From positions 3,076,155-3,140,154 of the forward strand of contig NZ_CP024636.1 of assembly GCF_009728735.1 (NCBI RefSeq): a stretch of DNA of 64,000 nt, read 5' to 3'. The translations under genes were made by a program, and so were the position numbers. Of this stretch, positions 1 through 10,934 are shown one piece after another (the stretch's first letter is position 1; each line of letters begins with the position of its first letter). The stretch comes from Pantoea phytobeneficialis (GTDB taxonomy: Bacteria; Pseudomonadota; Gammaproteobacteria; Enterobacterales; Enterobacteriaceae). Under the pieces are notes generated by a model. The model was not told the origin of the DNA and did no database searches. It saw only the letters and a program-made list of their open reading frames with translations.

Positions 1-136
1 TATTTTCTGCGGTGTCAGCTCCGGTGGGGCGGTGGCAGGCGCATTACGTGTTGCCGCAGCGCAACCAGGCAGTGTGGTGGTGGCGATTATTTGCGATCGC
101 GGCGACCGTTATCTCTCCACCGGTGTTTTCCACTAA
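1..136 (+). CDS. cysM: cysteine synthase B (O-acetylserine sulfhydrylase B), C-terminal end only
   Basis: This is the last 44 codons of a gene that begins upstream of the window; the reading frame starts at base 2 and stops with TAA at 134-136. The visible tail has the glycine-rich FCGVSSGGAVAGALR stretch and then CDRGDRYLSTGVF, which match the recalled C-terminus of E. coli CysM. CysM is a PLP enzyme that makes cysteine or S-sulfocysteine from O-acetylserine and sulfide or thiosulfate. The protein ends just after GVF-H, about ten residues earlier than recalled E. coli CysM. The cysteine genes cysK and cysZ lie further on in the window. Confidence 0.88.
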   Translation, partial: IFCGVSSGGAVAGALRVAAAQPGSVVVAIICDRGDRYLSTGVFH

Positions 137-157
137 ACTATCCTCTTGTAAAAATGC

Positions 158-223
158 GTAACGGCGCGATTTATCGCGCTGTTTTCCTGTGTTTTAAATT
201 CGCGCGATAAATCGCGTCGCTAC
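158..223. repeat. palindromic intergenic repeat, copy 1 (full hairpin)
   Basis: Left arm GTAACGGCGCGATTTATCGC (158-177) and right arm GCGATAAATCGCGTCGCTAC (204-223) are near-perfect inverted copies separated by an AT-rich loop. The same arm sequence recurs at five other intergenic sites in this window. It lies just downstream of cysM and could form a strong hairpin in its mRNA. Confidence 0.85.
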
Positions 224-314
224 GGAGTATCGTCACTGTAAGGATCGAGTAAAACCGGCTGCGCTCAGGACGAACTCAGGACAAAATAGCGGCAATTTTG
301 TACGAGAGATAAAG

Positions 315-995
315 ATGAAAATTCTGCTTGTTGATGACGATTTAGAGCTTGGTACTATGCTGAGCCAATACCTGATTGCTGAAGGCTTTGATGCACAACT
401 GGTTTTAACCGGAAGTGCCGGGGTTGAAGGTGCGCTTTCAGGCAATTACACCGCCATGATCCTCGATATCATGCTGCCGGATATGAGTGGAATTGATGTG
501 CTGCGTCAGGTACGCCAGAACAGCCGTCTGCCAGTGATCATGCTGACCGCCAAAGGTGACAACATCGATCGCGTCATCGGTCTGGAAATGGGCGCTGACG
601 ATTATGTTCCAAAACCTTGCTATCCCCGTGAACTGGTCGCGCGCCTGCGTGCTGTGCTGCGTCGTTTTGAAGATCAGGCCCCGCTGCCGGACAAAAAAGA
701 GATACTGCGTTGGGGGGATTTAAGCCTCAATCCTGCCACCCGTATCACCGAATGGCAGGGTAAGGCGTTTGATCTCACCGCTTCGGAATTTAACTTGCTC
801 GACCTGCTGATGCGCGCCCCCGATCGTGTGGTATCGAAAGATGAACTGTCGGAAAAAGGGCTGGGGCGTCCGCGTGAAGCCTACGATCGCAGCGTCGATG
901 TGCATATCAGCAATATTCGCCAGAAACTGGCAGCGTTAACTGCTGACAACGTCAATATCGAAACTGTGCGCAGTATTGGTTATCGCATTCGATGA
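315..995 (+). CDS. OmpR/PhoB-family response regulator, CpxR-like
   Basis: 226 residues. An N-terminal receiver domain carries the acidic pocket D7-D9, phosphoacceptor D51 (ILDIMLP), T78 and K100 (VPKP). A C-terminal winged-helix DNA-binding domain spans about residues 130-226. The receiver resembles recalled CpxR (VIMLTA, GADDY, ELVAR), but the C-terminal half diverges, so this is probably a paralogue rather than CpxR itself. The next gene, a histidine kinase, starts inside its last codons (ATG at 992, TGA at 993-995), so the two are translationally coupled. It occupies the cysM-crr interval, where E. coli carries pdxK. The target regulon cannot be told from the sequence. Confidence 0.88.
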   Translation: MKILLVDDDLELGTMLSQYLIAEGFDAQLVLTGSAGVEGALSGNYTAMILDIMLPDMSGIDVLRQVRQNSRLPVIMLTAKGDNIDRVIGLEMGADDYVPKPCYPRELVARLRAVLRRFEDQAPLPDKKEILRWGDLSLNPATRITEWQGKAFDLTASEFNLLDLLMRAPDRVVSKDELSEKGLGRPREAYDRSVDVHISNIRQKLAALTADNVNIETVRSIGYRIR

Positions 996-2365
996 AGCAC
1001 AGCTACCGTGGCCGCATGTTCTGGAAGATCCTGCTGGGCTTCTGGATTGTATTTGTGATTATCAGTCAGCTGCTGTGGCTCGGTTTTTCGCTTTCCGGTA
1101 ACCGCCATGAACCGCCAGAAATCGTGGCGATCCGTCGTATTGTGAATTTACAGATGGCTTCAGCCGTCTCGGTGCTTGAGCGCGGTGGGCCGAGCGCACT
1201 CGACGACATGATGGCTGACTGGGAACCGAACGATCGCCAGTTTTTCTCGGTGATCCAGCACAGCAAACCCGTCGCTACGGTGAATGCGCCACCGGAAGTA
1301 TTGCCGCCATCAGGCTTTAACGAGCCGTTCCACGGTCCCTTCCCGGATGTGATTGTACGTTGGGTAAAAGGGGCTGATGCTAAAGAGTATGAACTGCGTT
1401 ACGACGTCAAAGCACTGCGGGAAGATAGCTCAATGGGTGTGGGTGGTCCTCGCCGCATCCTGAATATCCCGGAACCGATGTTCACCTTTGCGGGTGCGCT
1501 CGGTTTGCTGTTTAGCCTGTTGTTGGCCTGGAACCTGACGCGTCCGATGCGTCAGCTCCGTGAGGGCTTTGCCCGCGTCAGTAGTGGTGACCTGAGCGTG
1601 CGGCTCTATCCGGTAATGCGCAAACGCCATGACGAGCTTTCCAGCGTCGCGCAGGATTTTGATGCGATGGTGGAACGGCTGGATACGCTGGTGAAAGCGC
1701 GTGAGGAGCTACTGCATGATATCTCCCATGAGCTGCGTTCGCCGTTAGCCCGTCTTCAGCTCGCCACCGGTCTGGCGCGCCAGACGCCGGAAAGTGTCGA
1801 ATCCTCGCTTAATCGTATCGACGAAGAAGCGCGTCGACTGGACAAGATGATTGGTGAACTGCTGACGCTCTCGCGTGCTGAGCACGAGAGTATGCCGGGT
1901 GAACAGTACTTCGACCTGACCGGTCTGCTGCATGCGATAGTGACGGACGTCCGTTACGAGGCGCAGATTCCGGGGGTGAAGGTTGATTTTCAGGTCGATG
2001 AAAATGCGGATTACACCGTGCACGGCAATGCTGAGTTGATACGTCGTGGTGTGGAGAATGTGCTGCGCAACGCGCTGCGTTTCTCTCACAAGGGGCAGCA
2101 TATTCAGGTGCGCTTGCAGGCGGAAAACCAGTGGCTGGCGATTCGTGTGCGCGATCAGGGACCGGGAGTCGATGACGAAAAGCTTTCCAGCATTTTTGAC
2201 CCCTTTGTGCGCGTCAATTCGCCGCTGATGGGCAAAGGCTATGGGCTGGGACTGTCGATTGTGCGGAAGGTAGTGCTGGCGCATCATGGTGAAGTCCAGG
2301 CGGTAAATCGTCCGGAGGGTGGCCTGGAGCTGACGATCAGGCTACCACGCTGGAAACAGGACTAG
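992..2365 (+). CDS. sensor histidine kinase, CpxA-like, partner of the preceding regulator
   Basis: 457 residues. A hydrophobic segment at about residues 11-33 and a second at about 162-180 flank a periplasmic loop of roughly 125 residues. Then come a HAMP linker (about 181-235), a dimerisation and phosphoacceptor motif HDISHELRSPLARL with H246 as the likely phosphorylated histidine, an N-box (NVLRNALRFS), and G-boxes (RDQGPGVDD, GYGLGLSIVRKV). The cytoplasmic half is of CpxA type; the periplasmic sensor region is proline-rich and not one I recognise. It ends 15 bases before a bidirectional terminator shared with crr. The stimulus is unknown; an envelope signal is a guess from the CpxA-like layout. 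Confidence 0.87.
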   Translation: MKHSYRGRMFWKILLGFWIVFVIISQLLWLGFSLSGNRHEPPEIVAIRRIVNLQMASAVSVLERGGPSALDDMMADWEPNDRQFFSVIQHSKPVATVNAPPEVLPPSGFNEPFHGPFPDVIVRWVKGADAKEYELRYDVKALREDSSMGVGGPRRILNIPEPMFTFAGALGLLFSLLLAWNLTRPMRQLREGFARVSSGDLSVRLYPVMRKRHDELSSVAQDFDAMVERLDTLVKAREELLHDISHELRSPLARLQLATGLARQTPESVESSLNRIDEEARRLDKMIGELLTLSRAEHESMPGEQYFDLTGLLHAIVTDVRYEAQIPGVKVDFQVDENADYTVHGNAELIRRGVENVLRNALRFSHKGQHIQVRLQAENQWLAIRVRDQGPGVDDEKLSSIFDPFVRVNSPLMGKGYGLGLSIVRKVVLAHHGEVQAVNRPEGGLELTIRLPRWKQD

Positions 2366-2380
2366 ATTATCGTGGAAACA

Positions 2381-2407
2381 AAAACGGCACCCATTGGGTG
2401 CCGTTTT
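2381..2407. terminator. bidirectional rho-independent terminator between the sensor kinase gene and crr
   Basis: Perfect stem AACGGCACCC / GGGTGCCGTT with an ATT loop, preceded by A residues and followed by T residues, so it can terminate from both sides. It sits between the stop of the kinase gene (2365) and the stop of crr (2425). Confidence 0.85.
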
Positions 2408-2424
2408 ACTATCCAGACTGCGAA

Positions 2425-2928
2425 TTACTTCTTGATACGAATCACCGGGGTCTCGCCCACAGTGACCGGACCAGAGAGTTTGATCAGGTCTTTGATCTCG
2501 TCCATGTTCGAGATCACAACCGGCGTCAGCGTGGATTTTGCTTTCTCTTCCAGCAGCGGCAGATCAAACTCGATCACCACGTCGCCTTTTTTCACTTTCT
2601 GGCCTTCTTCAGCGATACGTTTGAAGCCTTCACCTTTCAGTTCAACCGTGTCGATACCGAAGTGGACAAACAGCTCGATGCCGTTGTCAGACTCGATTGA
2701 AAATGCGTGGTTGGTTTCGAAAATTTTACCGATGGTGCCGTCAACCGGGGCAACCATTTTGTTGCCGGTCGGTTTGATCGCAATACCGTCACCGACAATT
2801 TTCTCCGCGAATACCACATCTGGTACGTCTTCAATATTCACGATTTCGCCTGACAGAGGCGCTACAATTTCAATAGTCCCTGATGCGCTCTCTGTTTTAT
2901 CGCCAAAAAGTTTAGAAAACAAACCCAT
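2425..2928 (-). CDS. crr: glucose-specific PTS phosphocarrier protein EIIA(Glc)
   Basis: 167 residues, two fewer than recalled E. coli Crr and nearly identical to it. It is the cytosolic phosphocarrier that passes phosphate from HPr to the glucose permease, stimulates adenylate cyclase when phosphorylated, and causes inducer exclusion when not. Active-site histidines are at H74 (ETNHAFS) and H89 (LFVHFGID), the second being the phosphorylated one. The N-terminal amphipathic start MGLFSKLFG is typical. It is the last gene of the ptsHI-crr unit, 42 bases downstream of ptsI, and ends at the bidirectional terminator. Confidence 0.98.
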   Translation of the reverse strand: MGLFSKLFGDKTESASGTIEIVAPLSGEIVNIEDVPDVVFAEKIVGDGIAIKPTGNKMVAPVDGTIGKIFETNHAFSIESDNGIELFVHFGIDTVELKGEGFKRIAEEGQKVKKGDVVIEFDLPLLEEKAKSTLTPVVISNMDEIKDLIKLSGPVTVGETPVIRIKK

Positions 2929-2970
2929 GATCTTCTCCTAAGCAGTAATTTGGGGCCAGCGTCTCGCGTA

Positions 2971-4698
2971 TCAGCAGAGTGTTTTTTCTTTGATGAACTT
3001 GTTAACCAGCGTCATCAAATCTTCCGCTGTGGGTTGAGCCAGAGCCTGCTCCGCCAATGCCTTCGCATCTTCAAAATTGGTATTACGGATAATTTTCTTG
3101 ATGCTTGGGATTGAAATGGCACTCATGCTGAATTCGTCCAGCCCCATTCCCAGTAACAGTAGTGTAGCACGTTCATCACCAGCCAGCTCACCACACATGC
3201 CGGTCCATTTCCCTTCGGCATGTGATGCATCGATCACTTGCTTGATGAGGCCCAGAACGGAAGGCGACATTGGGTTATAGAGGTGAGAAATCAAATCATT
3301 ACCACGATCGACCGCCAGAGTATACTGCGTCAGGTCGTTTGTCCCAATACTGAAGAAGTCGACTTCTTTTGCCAGATGACGAGCAATAACCGCTGAAGCC
3401 GGTGTTTCCACCATAATGCCCACTTCAATGGTCTCATCAAAGGGTTTGCCTTCTTCACGCAGTTGCGCTTTCAGGGTTTCCAGTTCAGCTTTCAGGAAGC
3501 GAACTTCTTCCACAGAAATGATCATCGGGAACATGATACGCAGTTTGCCGAACTTCGAGGCACGCAGAATCGCACGCAGCTGAGCATGCAGAATCTCTTT
3601 GCGGTCCATTGCGATACGAATCGCACGCCAGCCGAGGAATGGGTTCTCTTCTTTCGGCAGGTTCATGTACGGCAGGTCTTTGTCACCGCCGATGTCCATA
3701 GTACGCACGATAACCGCTTGTGAGCCCATGGCTTCCGCAACGGCTTTGTAGGCCTGGAACTGTTCTTCTTCGGTCGGCAGTGAATCGCGGTCCATGAACA
3801 GGAACTCAGTACGATACAGGCCCACGCCTTCCGCACCGTTACGCTCGGCACCGGCGACGTCACGTACCGTACCGATGTTGGCGCAGACTTCAACCTGATG
3901 ACCATCCAGCGTGATTGCCGGCAGATCTTTCAGTTTCGCCAGTTCATGTTTTTCTGACAGATATTGCGTCTGGATGGCTTTCAGCTCTTCCAGTACGTCA
4001 GGGGTCGGGTTGACATAAACTTTGTTGTTTACGCCATCCAGAATCAGGAAATCACCGTTGTTAACAGTCGCGGTCACGTTACCGGTACCGACAATCGCTG
4101 GCAGTTCAAGTGAACGCGCCATGATGGAGGTATGCGAGGTACGGCCACCGAGATCGGTGATAAAGCCCAGCACCTTTTTCAGGTTCAGCTGTGCGGTTTC
4201 TGACGGCGTCAAATCTTTTGCCACCAGAATGGATTCGTCTTCGATAGCGCTGAGATCGACGATATGCAGGCCGAGGATGTTTTGCAGCAGGCGTTTACCG
4301 ATGTCACGCACGTCAGCGGCGCGTTCTTTCAGGTATTCATCGTCCAGCTCTTCCAGGGCTTTCGCCTGGCCATCAATAACCGAATGGGCAGCAGCGTCAG
4401 CAGTCGCGTGATCTTTTTTGATCAGGTCGATGATTTCCTGCTCCAGCTCTTCGTCTTCCAGCAGCATGATGTGACCTTCAAAGATCGCCGCTTTCTCTTC
4501 ACCGAAGGTTTCACCGGCTTTAACTTTGATGGCTTCGAGCTGGGTAGCAGCCTTGCTGCGTCCGTCGAGGAAGCGCTGTACTTCCTGCTCAACCTGATCG
4601 TCAGAAATTTTTTTACGGTTGATGACGATCTCATCTTCCTTCAGCAGCAGTGCTTTGCCGAAGGCGATACCCGGTGATGCTAAAATGCCTGAAATCAT
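2971..4698 (-). CDS. ptsI: phosphoenolpyruvate-protein phosphotransferase, PTS enzyme I
   Basis: 575 residues, the full family length. Enzyme I takes phosphate from phosphoenolpyruvate and gives it to HPr, the first step of all PTS sugar uptake. The phosphohistidine motif [13 protein letters not shown] lies near residue 189, the PEP-binding signature [13 protein letters not shown] is in the C-terminal TIM barrel, and the active-site cysteine motif MCGELAGD is near residue 502. It ends with the usual C-terminal cysteine. It lies between ptsH, 157 bases upstream, and crr. Confidence 0.98.
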   Translation of the reverse strand: MISGILASPGIAFGKALLLKEDEIVINRKKISDDQVEQEVQRFLDGRSKAATQLEAIKVKAGETFGEEKAAIFEGHIMLLEDEELEQEIIDLIKKDHATADAAAHSVIDGQAKALEELDDEYLKERAADVRDIGKRLLQNILGLHIVDLSAIEDESILVAKDLTPSETAQLNLKKVLGFITDLGGRTSHTSIMARSLELPAIVGTGNVTATVNNGDFLILDGVNNKVYVNPTPDVLEELKAIQTQYLSEKHELAKLKDLPAITLDGHQVEVCANIGTVRDVAGAERNGAEGVGLYRTEFLFMDRDSLPTEEEQFQAYKAVAEAMGSQAVIVRTMDIGGDKDLPYMNLPKEENPFLGWRAIRIAMDRKEILHAQLRAILRASKFGKLRIMFPMIISVEEVRFLKAELETLKAQLREEGKPFDETIEVGIMVETPASAVIARHLAKEVDFFSIGTNDLTQYTLAVDRGNDLISHLYNPMSPSVLGLIKQVIDASHAEGKWTGMCGELAGDERATLLLLGMGLDEFSMSAISIPSIKKIIRNTNFEDAKALAEQALAQPTAEDLMTLVNKFIKEKTLC

Positions 4699-4779
4699 AA
4701 CCCTACCTTTTAATCACGATGGCTCGTTGACCCAATGCATTGCCATTGTCGCGGACGTGTAATCTACGGAAGCAATAAC

Positions 4780-4796
4780 GCGGACAAGTTGTCCGC
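4780..4796 (-). other. stem-loop in the ptsH-ptsI intergenic gap
   Basis: The 17-base sequence GCGGACAAGTTGTCCGC forms a 7-bp hairpin with a three-base loop in the ptsHI transcript. There is no clear U-run after it, so it is more likely a processing or mRNA-stability structure than a full terminator. Its role is an inference. Confidence 0.45.
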
Positions 4797-4855
4797 GATC
4801 AAGATGTTTGCACTCAATGGGGCAAAGGAGTCGGTTTAGTCACAAACTGAGTGGA

Positions 4856-5113
4856 TTACTCCAGCTCAGCCATCAGTTTTACCAGGTGTTCAACCGCTTG
4901 CTGCTCATCTTCACCTTCGGCAGACAGCGTAACAACCGTACCCTGAGTCAGACCCAGTGTCTGCAGTTTGAACAGGCTTTTCGCGCTGGCAGATTTGCCA
5001 TTCGAGGTCACAGTGATTTCTGACTGGAAAGCCTTGGCTTCTTTAACGAACTGAGCTGCAGGACGAGTGTGGAGGCCGTTAGGTGCGGTAATGGTAACTT
5101 CTTGCTGGAACAT
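4856..5113 (-). CDS. ptsH: phosphocarrier protein HPr
   Basis: 85 residues, the full length. HPr relays phosphate from enzyme I to the sugar-specific EIIA proteins in the cytosol. The active-site loop [13 protein letters not shown] places the phosphorylated histidine at H15, and S46 is present in [11 protein letters not shown]. The start has GGGGAAATAGA directly upstream. It is the first gene of the ptsH-ptsI-crr unit, and it and its leader closely resemble recalled E. coli sequence. Confidence 0.98.
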   Translation of the reverse strand: MFQQEVTITAPNGLHTRPAAQFVKEAKAFQSEITVTSNGKSASAKSLFKLQTLGLTQGTVVTLSAEGEDEQQAVEHLVKLMAELE

Positions 5114-5151
5114 TCTATTTCCCCAACTTTATCAGGTTTGGTGTTATGGAT

Positions 5152-5184
5152 CTAAAGTCTAGCCTGGAGCCGTAACTTTAGCCT
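5152..5184 (-). promoter_or_regulatory. probable ptsH P1-type promoter block
   Basis: Read on the minus strand, this block is AGGCTAAAGT followed by CCAGGCTAGACTTTAG, just upstream of a leader (CATAACACCAAACC) that matches the recalled E. coli ptsH P1 promoter and leader. A TAGACT-like -10 is the best candidate. From 5185 to 5452 I see no convincing gene; it should hold the more distal pts promoters, but I could not find a clean CRP site. Confidence 0.5.
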
Positions 5185-5452
5185 GTGTAGGTGCACTGGA
5201 TGGCATCACGCTAACCAAAAAATGCGCATGCGATGTGAGCGTCATATCCAGCGGAAGGATCAAAAGCAGAGATGATCGCTCCATCTGCTCATTATGCCGT
5301 GATTCGCCGTATCGCCAAATCAGTAAATCGATTCAGCTTGATCCACTTCAAAGCCCGATTAATTTCAGGCATCGAAATAATTGGTTGCTTAAATACCAGA
5401 CCCACGTCACTGAAAGCAATCTGCCAGGTGGTAAAAGTGAGATCTGAGCCAC

Positions 5453-5480
5453 AAAAAAGCACCCATTTGGGTGCTTTTTT
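5453..5480 (-). terminator. rho-independent terminator of cysK
   Basis: Stem GCACCC / GGGTGC with an ATTT loop, flanked by six A and six T residues, located 22 bases past the cysK stop. The flanking A and T runs make it potentially bidirectional. Confidence 0.88.
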
Positions 5481-5502
5481 CGTCATTTCAGACTTTGACC
5501 GG

Positions 5503-6474
5503 TCACTGTTGCAGCTCTTTTTCAGTGAACAGATCGGCAAACAGCGCGGTACTCAGATAACGCTCGCCAGAGGAGGGCAGAATCACCACAATGTTCTTAT
5601 TGGCGAAGGCTTCATCTTCCTGCAACTTAAGTGCAGCGGCGACCGCAGCACCTGAAGAGATACCGGCGAGAATACCTTCCTCTTCCATCAGAAGACGTGC
5701 GGTGCTGATCGCTTCGTCATTGGTGATGGCGACCACACGGTCAATCAGCTTCAGGTCAAGGTTGCCCGGGATAAAACCGGCACCGATACCCTGGATTTTG
5801 TGCGGGCCAGGTTTGATCTCTTCGCCTGCGAGTGCCTGGGCGATAACCGGGGAGTCGGTTGGCTCTACCGCGACGGTGATCAGGTCTTTCTTGCCTTTGG
5901 TGTTTTTGATGTAGCGACTGACGCCAGTCAGCGTACCGCCAGTACCGACACCGGCAATGAACACGTCAACGTCGCCGTCGGTGTCTTCCCAGATTTCCGG
6001 GCCGGTGGTTTTTTCGTGAATTTCCGGGTTTGCCGGATTGCTGAACTGCTGCAACAACACATATTTGTCCGGGTCACTGGCCACAATTTCTTCAGCTTTG
6101 GCGATGGCACCTTTCATGCCTTTCGCGCCTTCGGTCAGCACCAGGTTGGCACCCAGTGCTTTAAGGAGTTTACGACGTTCGATCGACATGGTTTCCGGCA
6201 TGGTCAGCGTTAGCTTGTAACCGCGAGCAGCCGCAACGTAAGCCAGGGCAATACCGGTATTGCCGCTGGTCGGCTCAACCAGTTCTACGCCTTCTTTCAG
6301 GATACCGCGTTTTTCTGCGTCCCAAATCATATTGGCACCGATACGGCATTTGACGCTGAAGCTCGGGTTACGGGACTCGACCTTCGCCAGAATGCGGCCG
6401 TTACCGATGCGGTTCAGTCGAACCAGCGGCGTATGACCAATTGTCAGCGAGTTGTCTTCATAGATCTTACTCAT
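5503..6474 (-). CDS. cysK: cysteine synthase A (O-acetylserine sulfhydrylase A)
   Basis: 323 residues, full length. This cytosolic PLP enzyme forms L-cysteine from O-acetylserine and sulfide. The PLP lysine is K42 in [14 protein letters not shown], the substrate loop is [10 protein letters not shown], and the phosphate-binding motif is VGTGGT. AGGACGAGCT precedes the ATG. It is transcribed away from its own terminator, with cysZ about 140 bases upstream on the same strand. In relatives it is activated by CysB with N-acetylserine; I could not delimit a CysB site here. Confidence 0.97.
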   Translation of the reverse strand: MSKIYEDNSLTIGHTPLVRLNRIGNGRILAKVESRNPSFSVKCRIGANMIWDAEKRGILKEGVELVEPTSGNTGIALAYVAAARGYKLTLTMPETMSIERRKLLKALGANLVLTEGAKGMKGAIAKAEEIVASDPDKYVLLQQFSNPANPEIHEKTTGPEIWEDTDGDVDVFIAGVGTGGTLTGVSRYIKNTKGKKDLITVAVEPTDSPVIAQALAGEEIKPGPHKIQGIGAGFIPGNLDLKLIDRVVAITNDEAISTARLLMEEEGILAGISSGAAVAAALKLQEDEAFANKNIVVILPSSGERYLSTALFADLFTEKELQQ

Positions 6475-6614
6475 AGCTCGTCCTTAACTGTATGAAATAT
6501 TGGGAACCCTCAGAGCATACCTTTTCTGCCCGTGTGCGGAAGGAAAGAAATCGTATATCTATATAGCCCTTGACCATAAGCCCCATGCAAAAAAGCATAA
6601 GGCTTTTTGATGGT

Positions 6615-7373
6615 TTAATGACGGCCATTTTGCTGGCGATAACGATCGACCCACATGGCGGTGGCACCACACACGGCAACGGGCATGATGGCCAGATTGA
6701 GGATGGGGATCATGGTAAACAGGCTGACCAGCGCCCCAAATTGCATATTGGCGCTTTTATGCCGACGTAACGCATGGCGCATCTGTTGAAAACTCACTTT
6801 ATGGTTATCAAATGGATAATCGCAATATTGGATTGAGAGCATCCAGGCGCTGAACAAAAACCATAAAACCGGAGCCACCGTTTGCCCGAAACCCGGAATA
6901 AAGTACAGCAGCAATAACCCAAGTGCGCGGGGCAAATAGTAGCCCAGCTTCTGCATTTCACGCTTCATGATGCGGGGAATGTCTTTGAACATGGCTACCC
7001 AGCCACTATCGGGCAAGGGTTTACCGGTCAGACGCCCTTCCAGTTGTTCTGCCAGCAGTCCGCAAAAAGGGGCCGCAATCAGGTTAGCGATGGTGGAAAA
7101 GAAGTAACTGAACACCAGCACAATCGAAATCACCGACAACGGCCAGAGCAGGTAACTCAACCATTGCAGCCAATCGGGGATATGTGCCATTAGCTGGGGA
7201 ATCCACTGGCTGAGGCGGTGGAAGAGCCAAATAAAGGCACCCCCCAACAGCAGGATATTGACCAGCAGCGGGATGATAACATAGCGGCGAATACCGGGCA
7301 GACGCACCAGCTTCCATCCCTCGGCGAAGTAATGAATACCATTCAAAGATGAGACCGATTTCTCAACGGGCAT
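6615..7373 (-). CDS. cysZ: sulfate transporter CysZ
   Basis: 252 residues from the chosen ATG. This start is preferred over upstream in-frame codons because it has a strong ribosome site (GGAGAAAGG) and gives the family's normal N-terminus and length (recalled E. coli CysZ is 253 residues). CysZ is an inner-membrane protein that brings in sulfate for the cysteine pathway. Several hydrophobic segments are visible, including [19 protein letters not shown] and [20 protein letters not shown], along with the conserved stretches [18 protein letters not shown] and [12 protein letters not shown]. It lies upstream of cysK and is divergent from zipA. Confidence 0.95.
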   Translation of the reverse strand: MPVEKSVSSLNGIHYFAEGWKLVRLPGIRRYVIIPLLVNILLLGGAFIWLFHRLSQWIPQLMAHIPDWLQWLSYLLWPLSVISIVLVFSYFFSTIANLIAAPFCGLLAEQLEGRLTGKPLPDSGWVAMFKDIPRIMKREMQKLGYYLPRALGLLLLYFIPGFGQTVAPVLWFLFSAWMLSIQYCDYPFDNHKVSFQQMRHALRRHKSANMQFGALVSLFTMIPILNLAIMPVAVCGATAMWVDRYRQQNGRH

Positions 7374-7590
7374 AACAAGCCTTTCTCCAATGTGTACGGG
7401 CGCGAACATCATAACCTGGCTTTTTATCGGCAACAGGGTCGCTTTGCACGAAAAAACAGCAAAAAAGCGTGGGGGAGCTATCTTATTTGTCAGAAAATAC
7501 TGCACAGACTTGCACTTGTGTAGCAGGGCAAATACAGTTAGAGGATAAAGTTTGCCGTGGTGGCAAGGTATTGGAACAACAGAGAATACA

Positions 7591-8559
7591 ATGATGCAGG
7601 ATTTGCGTCTGATATTAATCGTTGTTGGCGCGATCGCCATAATAGCGCTGCTACTTCACGGACTGTGGACCAGCCGTAAAGAGCGCTCCTCCGTGTTTCG
7701 CGATCGCCCGCACAAACGTCTGAAACAACGCGAAGAAGCGGATGATGATCTGCTGGGCGACGATGATGAAGGCGTCGGCGAAGTACGGGTTCGTCGCGAT
7801 ACGCATGATGAACCTGAGCTGGGCGGCTATTCAGAAAAGCCGGTCAGTGCGCCGCGTGCGCCTGAACCTGTTCGTCAGCCTGCACCGCGTCAGGAACCTT
7901 CAGTTGCACGCGATCCGCTGTTTGATGCGGAGCCGGAAGTGCGCCAGCAACCCGTACCGCCTGTTCCTCCAGTGGTAAAACCTGTTGTGCAGCCGCAACC
8001 ACAGCCGCAACCGATTCAGGCAGATCCGTTGCTGGATAACGACCCGCTGGTTAGCGCCGCACCGGTCGTGGCCCAACAGCCTGAGCCGGAAGAAGAGACG
8101 CCCGTTGCCCACGAAGAACAACCGCAGCCAGCCGCTGCGGGCAGCAAAAAAGAAGCCGTGCTGGTACTGCACGTTGCGGCTCATGCTGGCGGCGTGCTGA
8201 ATGGTGAAGCGCTGTTGCAGGGGATTTTGCAGGCAGGCTTCCAGTTTGGCGAAATGAATATTTTCCATCGCCATCTGAGTCCGGCCGGCAGCGGTCCGGT
8301 GCTGTTCAGCCTGGCGAATATGGTAAAACCCGGTTCGTTCAATCCGGATGAAATGGGTGATTTCAGCACGCCAGGCGTATCCATCTTTATGATGGTGCCG
8401 TCGTACGGCGATGCGAACCAGAACTTTAAACTGATGCTGCAATCCGCACAGCGTATCGCGGATGATGTCGGCGGCGTCGTGTTGGATGATGAGCGTCGAA
8501 TGATGACGCCACAAAAGCTGGAAACTTATAAAGCACGTATTCGCGAGGTTATCGGCTGA
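7591..8559 (+). CDS. zipA: cell division protein ZipA
   Basis: 322 residues from the ATG that begins MMQDLRLIL, as in E. coli; an upstream in-frame start is not needed. ZipA anchors FtsZ to the inner membrane early in septation. It has an N-terminal membrane anchor (residues 6-27), a basic and acidic linker, a long proline/glutamine-rich flexible region (about 70-190), and a C-terminal FtsZ-binding domain with [21 protein letters not shown] and RRMMTPQKL. It is divergent from cysZ and followed by its own terminator. Confidence 0.97.
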   Translation: MMQDLRLILIVVGAIAIIALLLHGLWTSRKERSSVFRDRPHKRLKQREEADDDLLGDDDEGVGEVRVRRDTHDEPELGGYSEKPVSAPRAPEPVRQPAPRQEPSVARDPLFDAEPEVRQQPVPPVPPVVKPVVQPQPQPQPIQADPLLDNDPLVSAAPVVAQQPEPEEETPVAHEEQPQPAAAGSKKEAVLVLHVAAHAGGVLNGEALLQGILQAGFQFGEMNIFHRHLSPAGSGPVLFSLANMVKPGSFNPDEMGDFSTPGVSIFMMVPSYGDANQNFKLMLQSAQRIADDVGGVVLDDERRMMTPQKLETYKARIREVIG

Positions 8560-8594
8560 TAACCCGTGCAGGCGTCAACAATCTCTACTTATAA

Positions 8595-8617
8595 CCCCCG
8601 CCTGTCGGGGGTTTTTT
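8595..8617 (+). terminator. rho-independent terminator after zipA
   Basis: Stem CCCCCG / CGGGGG with loop CCTGT and six T residues, 36 bases after the zipA stop and 16 before ligA. ligA therefore relies on read-through or a promoter inside zipA. Confidence 0.88.
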
Positions 8618-8626
8618 ATCGGATGA

Positions 8627-10651
<2,025 letters not shown>

Positions 10652-10652
10652 T

Positions 10653-10868
10653 ATGGAAAAGCAGCAGCTGATTGAGATTGCCAACACGCCAATGCCGTTT
10701 GGTAAATACAAAGGCAGGGTGTTGATTGATTTGCCGGAGGAGTATCTGCTGTGGTTTGCCCGCAGCGGTGAGTTTCCCGCCGGTAAACTGGGTGAGCTGA
10801 TGCAGCTCACCCTGGCGATTAAGATTGAAGGGTTACAGGGTTTGGTGAAGCCGCTGAAACGTACATGA
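10653..10868 (+). CDS. ypeB: DUF3820 family protein YpeB
   Basis: 71 residues, close to the recalled 72-residue E. coli YpeB downstream of ligA. The conserved core is TPMPFGKYKG, then DLPEEYLLWFAR and FPAGKLGELM. Function is unknown; the fold is thought to be nucleic-acid related in some family members, which is not evident here. Its ATG lies one base beyond the ligA stop, so the two are probably translationally coupled. Confidence 0.93.
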   Translation: MEKQQLIEIANTPMPFGKYKGRVLIDLPEEYLLWFARSGEFPAGKLGELMQLTLAIKIEGLQGLVKPLKRT

Positions 10869-10870
10869 TG

Positions 10871-10931
10871 TAAGGCGACACGGTTTATCGCGCCGTTTTT
10901 TTACAACCCGCGCGATAAATCGCGCGGCTAC
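10871..10931. repeat. palindromic intergenic repeat, copy 2 (one degenerate arm)
   Basis: The right arm GCGATAAATCGCGCGGCTAC (10912-10931) matches the family consensus; the left arm (GGCGACACGGTTTATCGCGC, 10874-10893) is degenerate. It fills the gap between the convergent genes ypeB and yfeH. Confidence 0.75.
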
Positions 10932-10934
10932 GAA

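Noticed and set aside
5235..5655. Forward reading frames across the region upstream of ptsH into cysK
   Set aside because: No ribosome site, no family resemblance, and they run through the cysK terminator and into the antisense strand of cysK.
6576..6606. Hairpin between cysK and cysZ as a cysZ terminator
   Set aside because: The stem has an internal mismatch and its T-run faces the forward direction, away from cysZ transcription.
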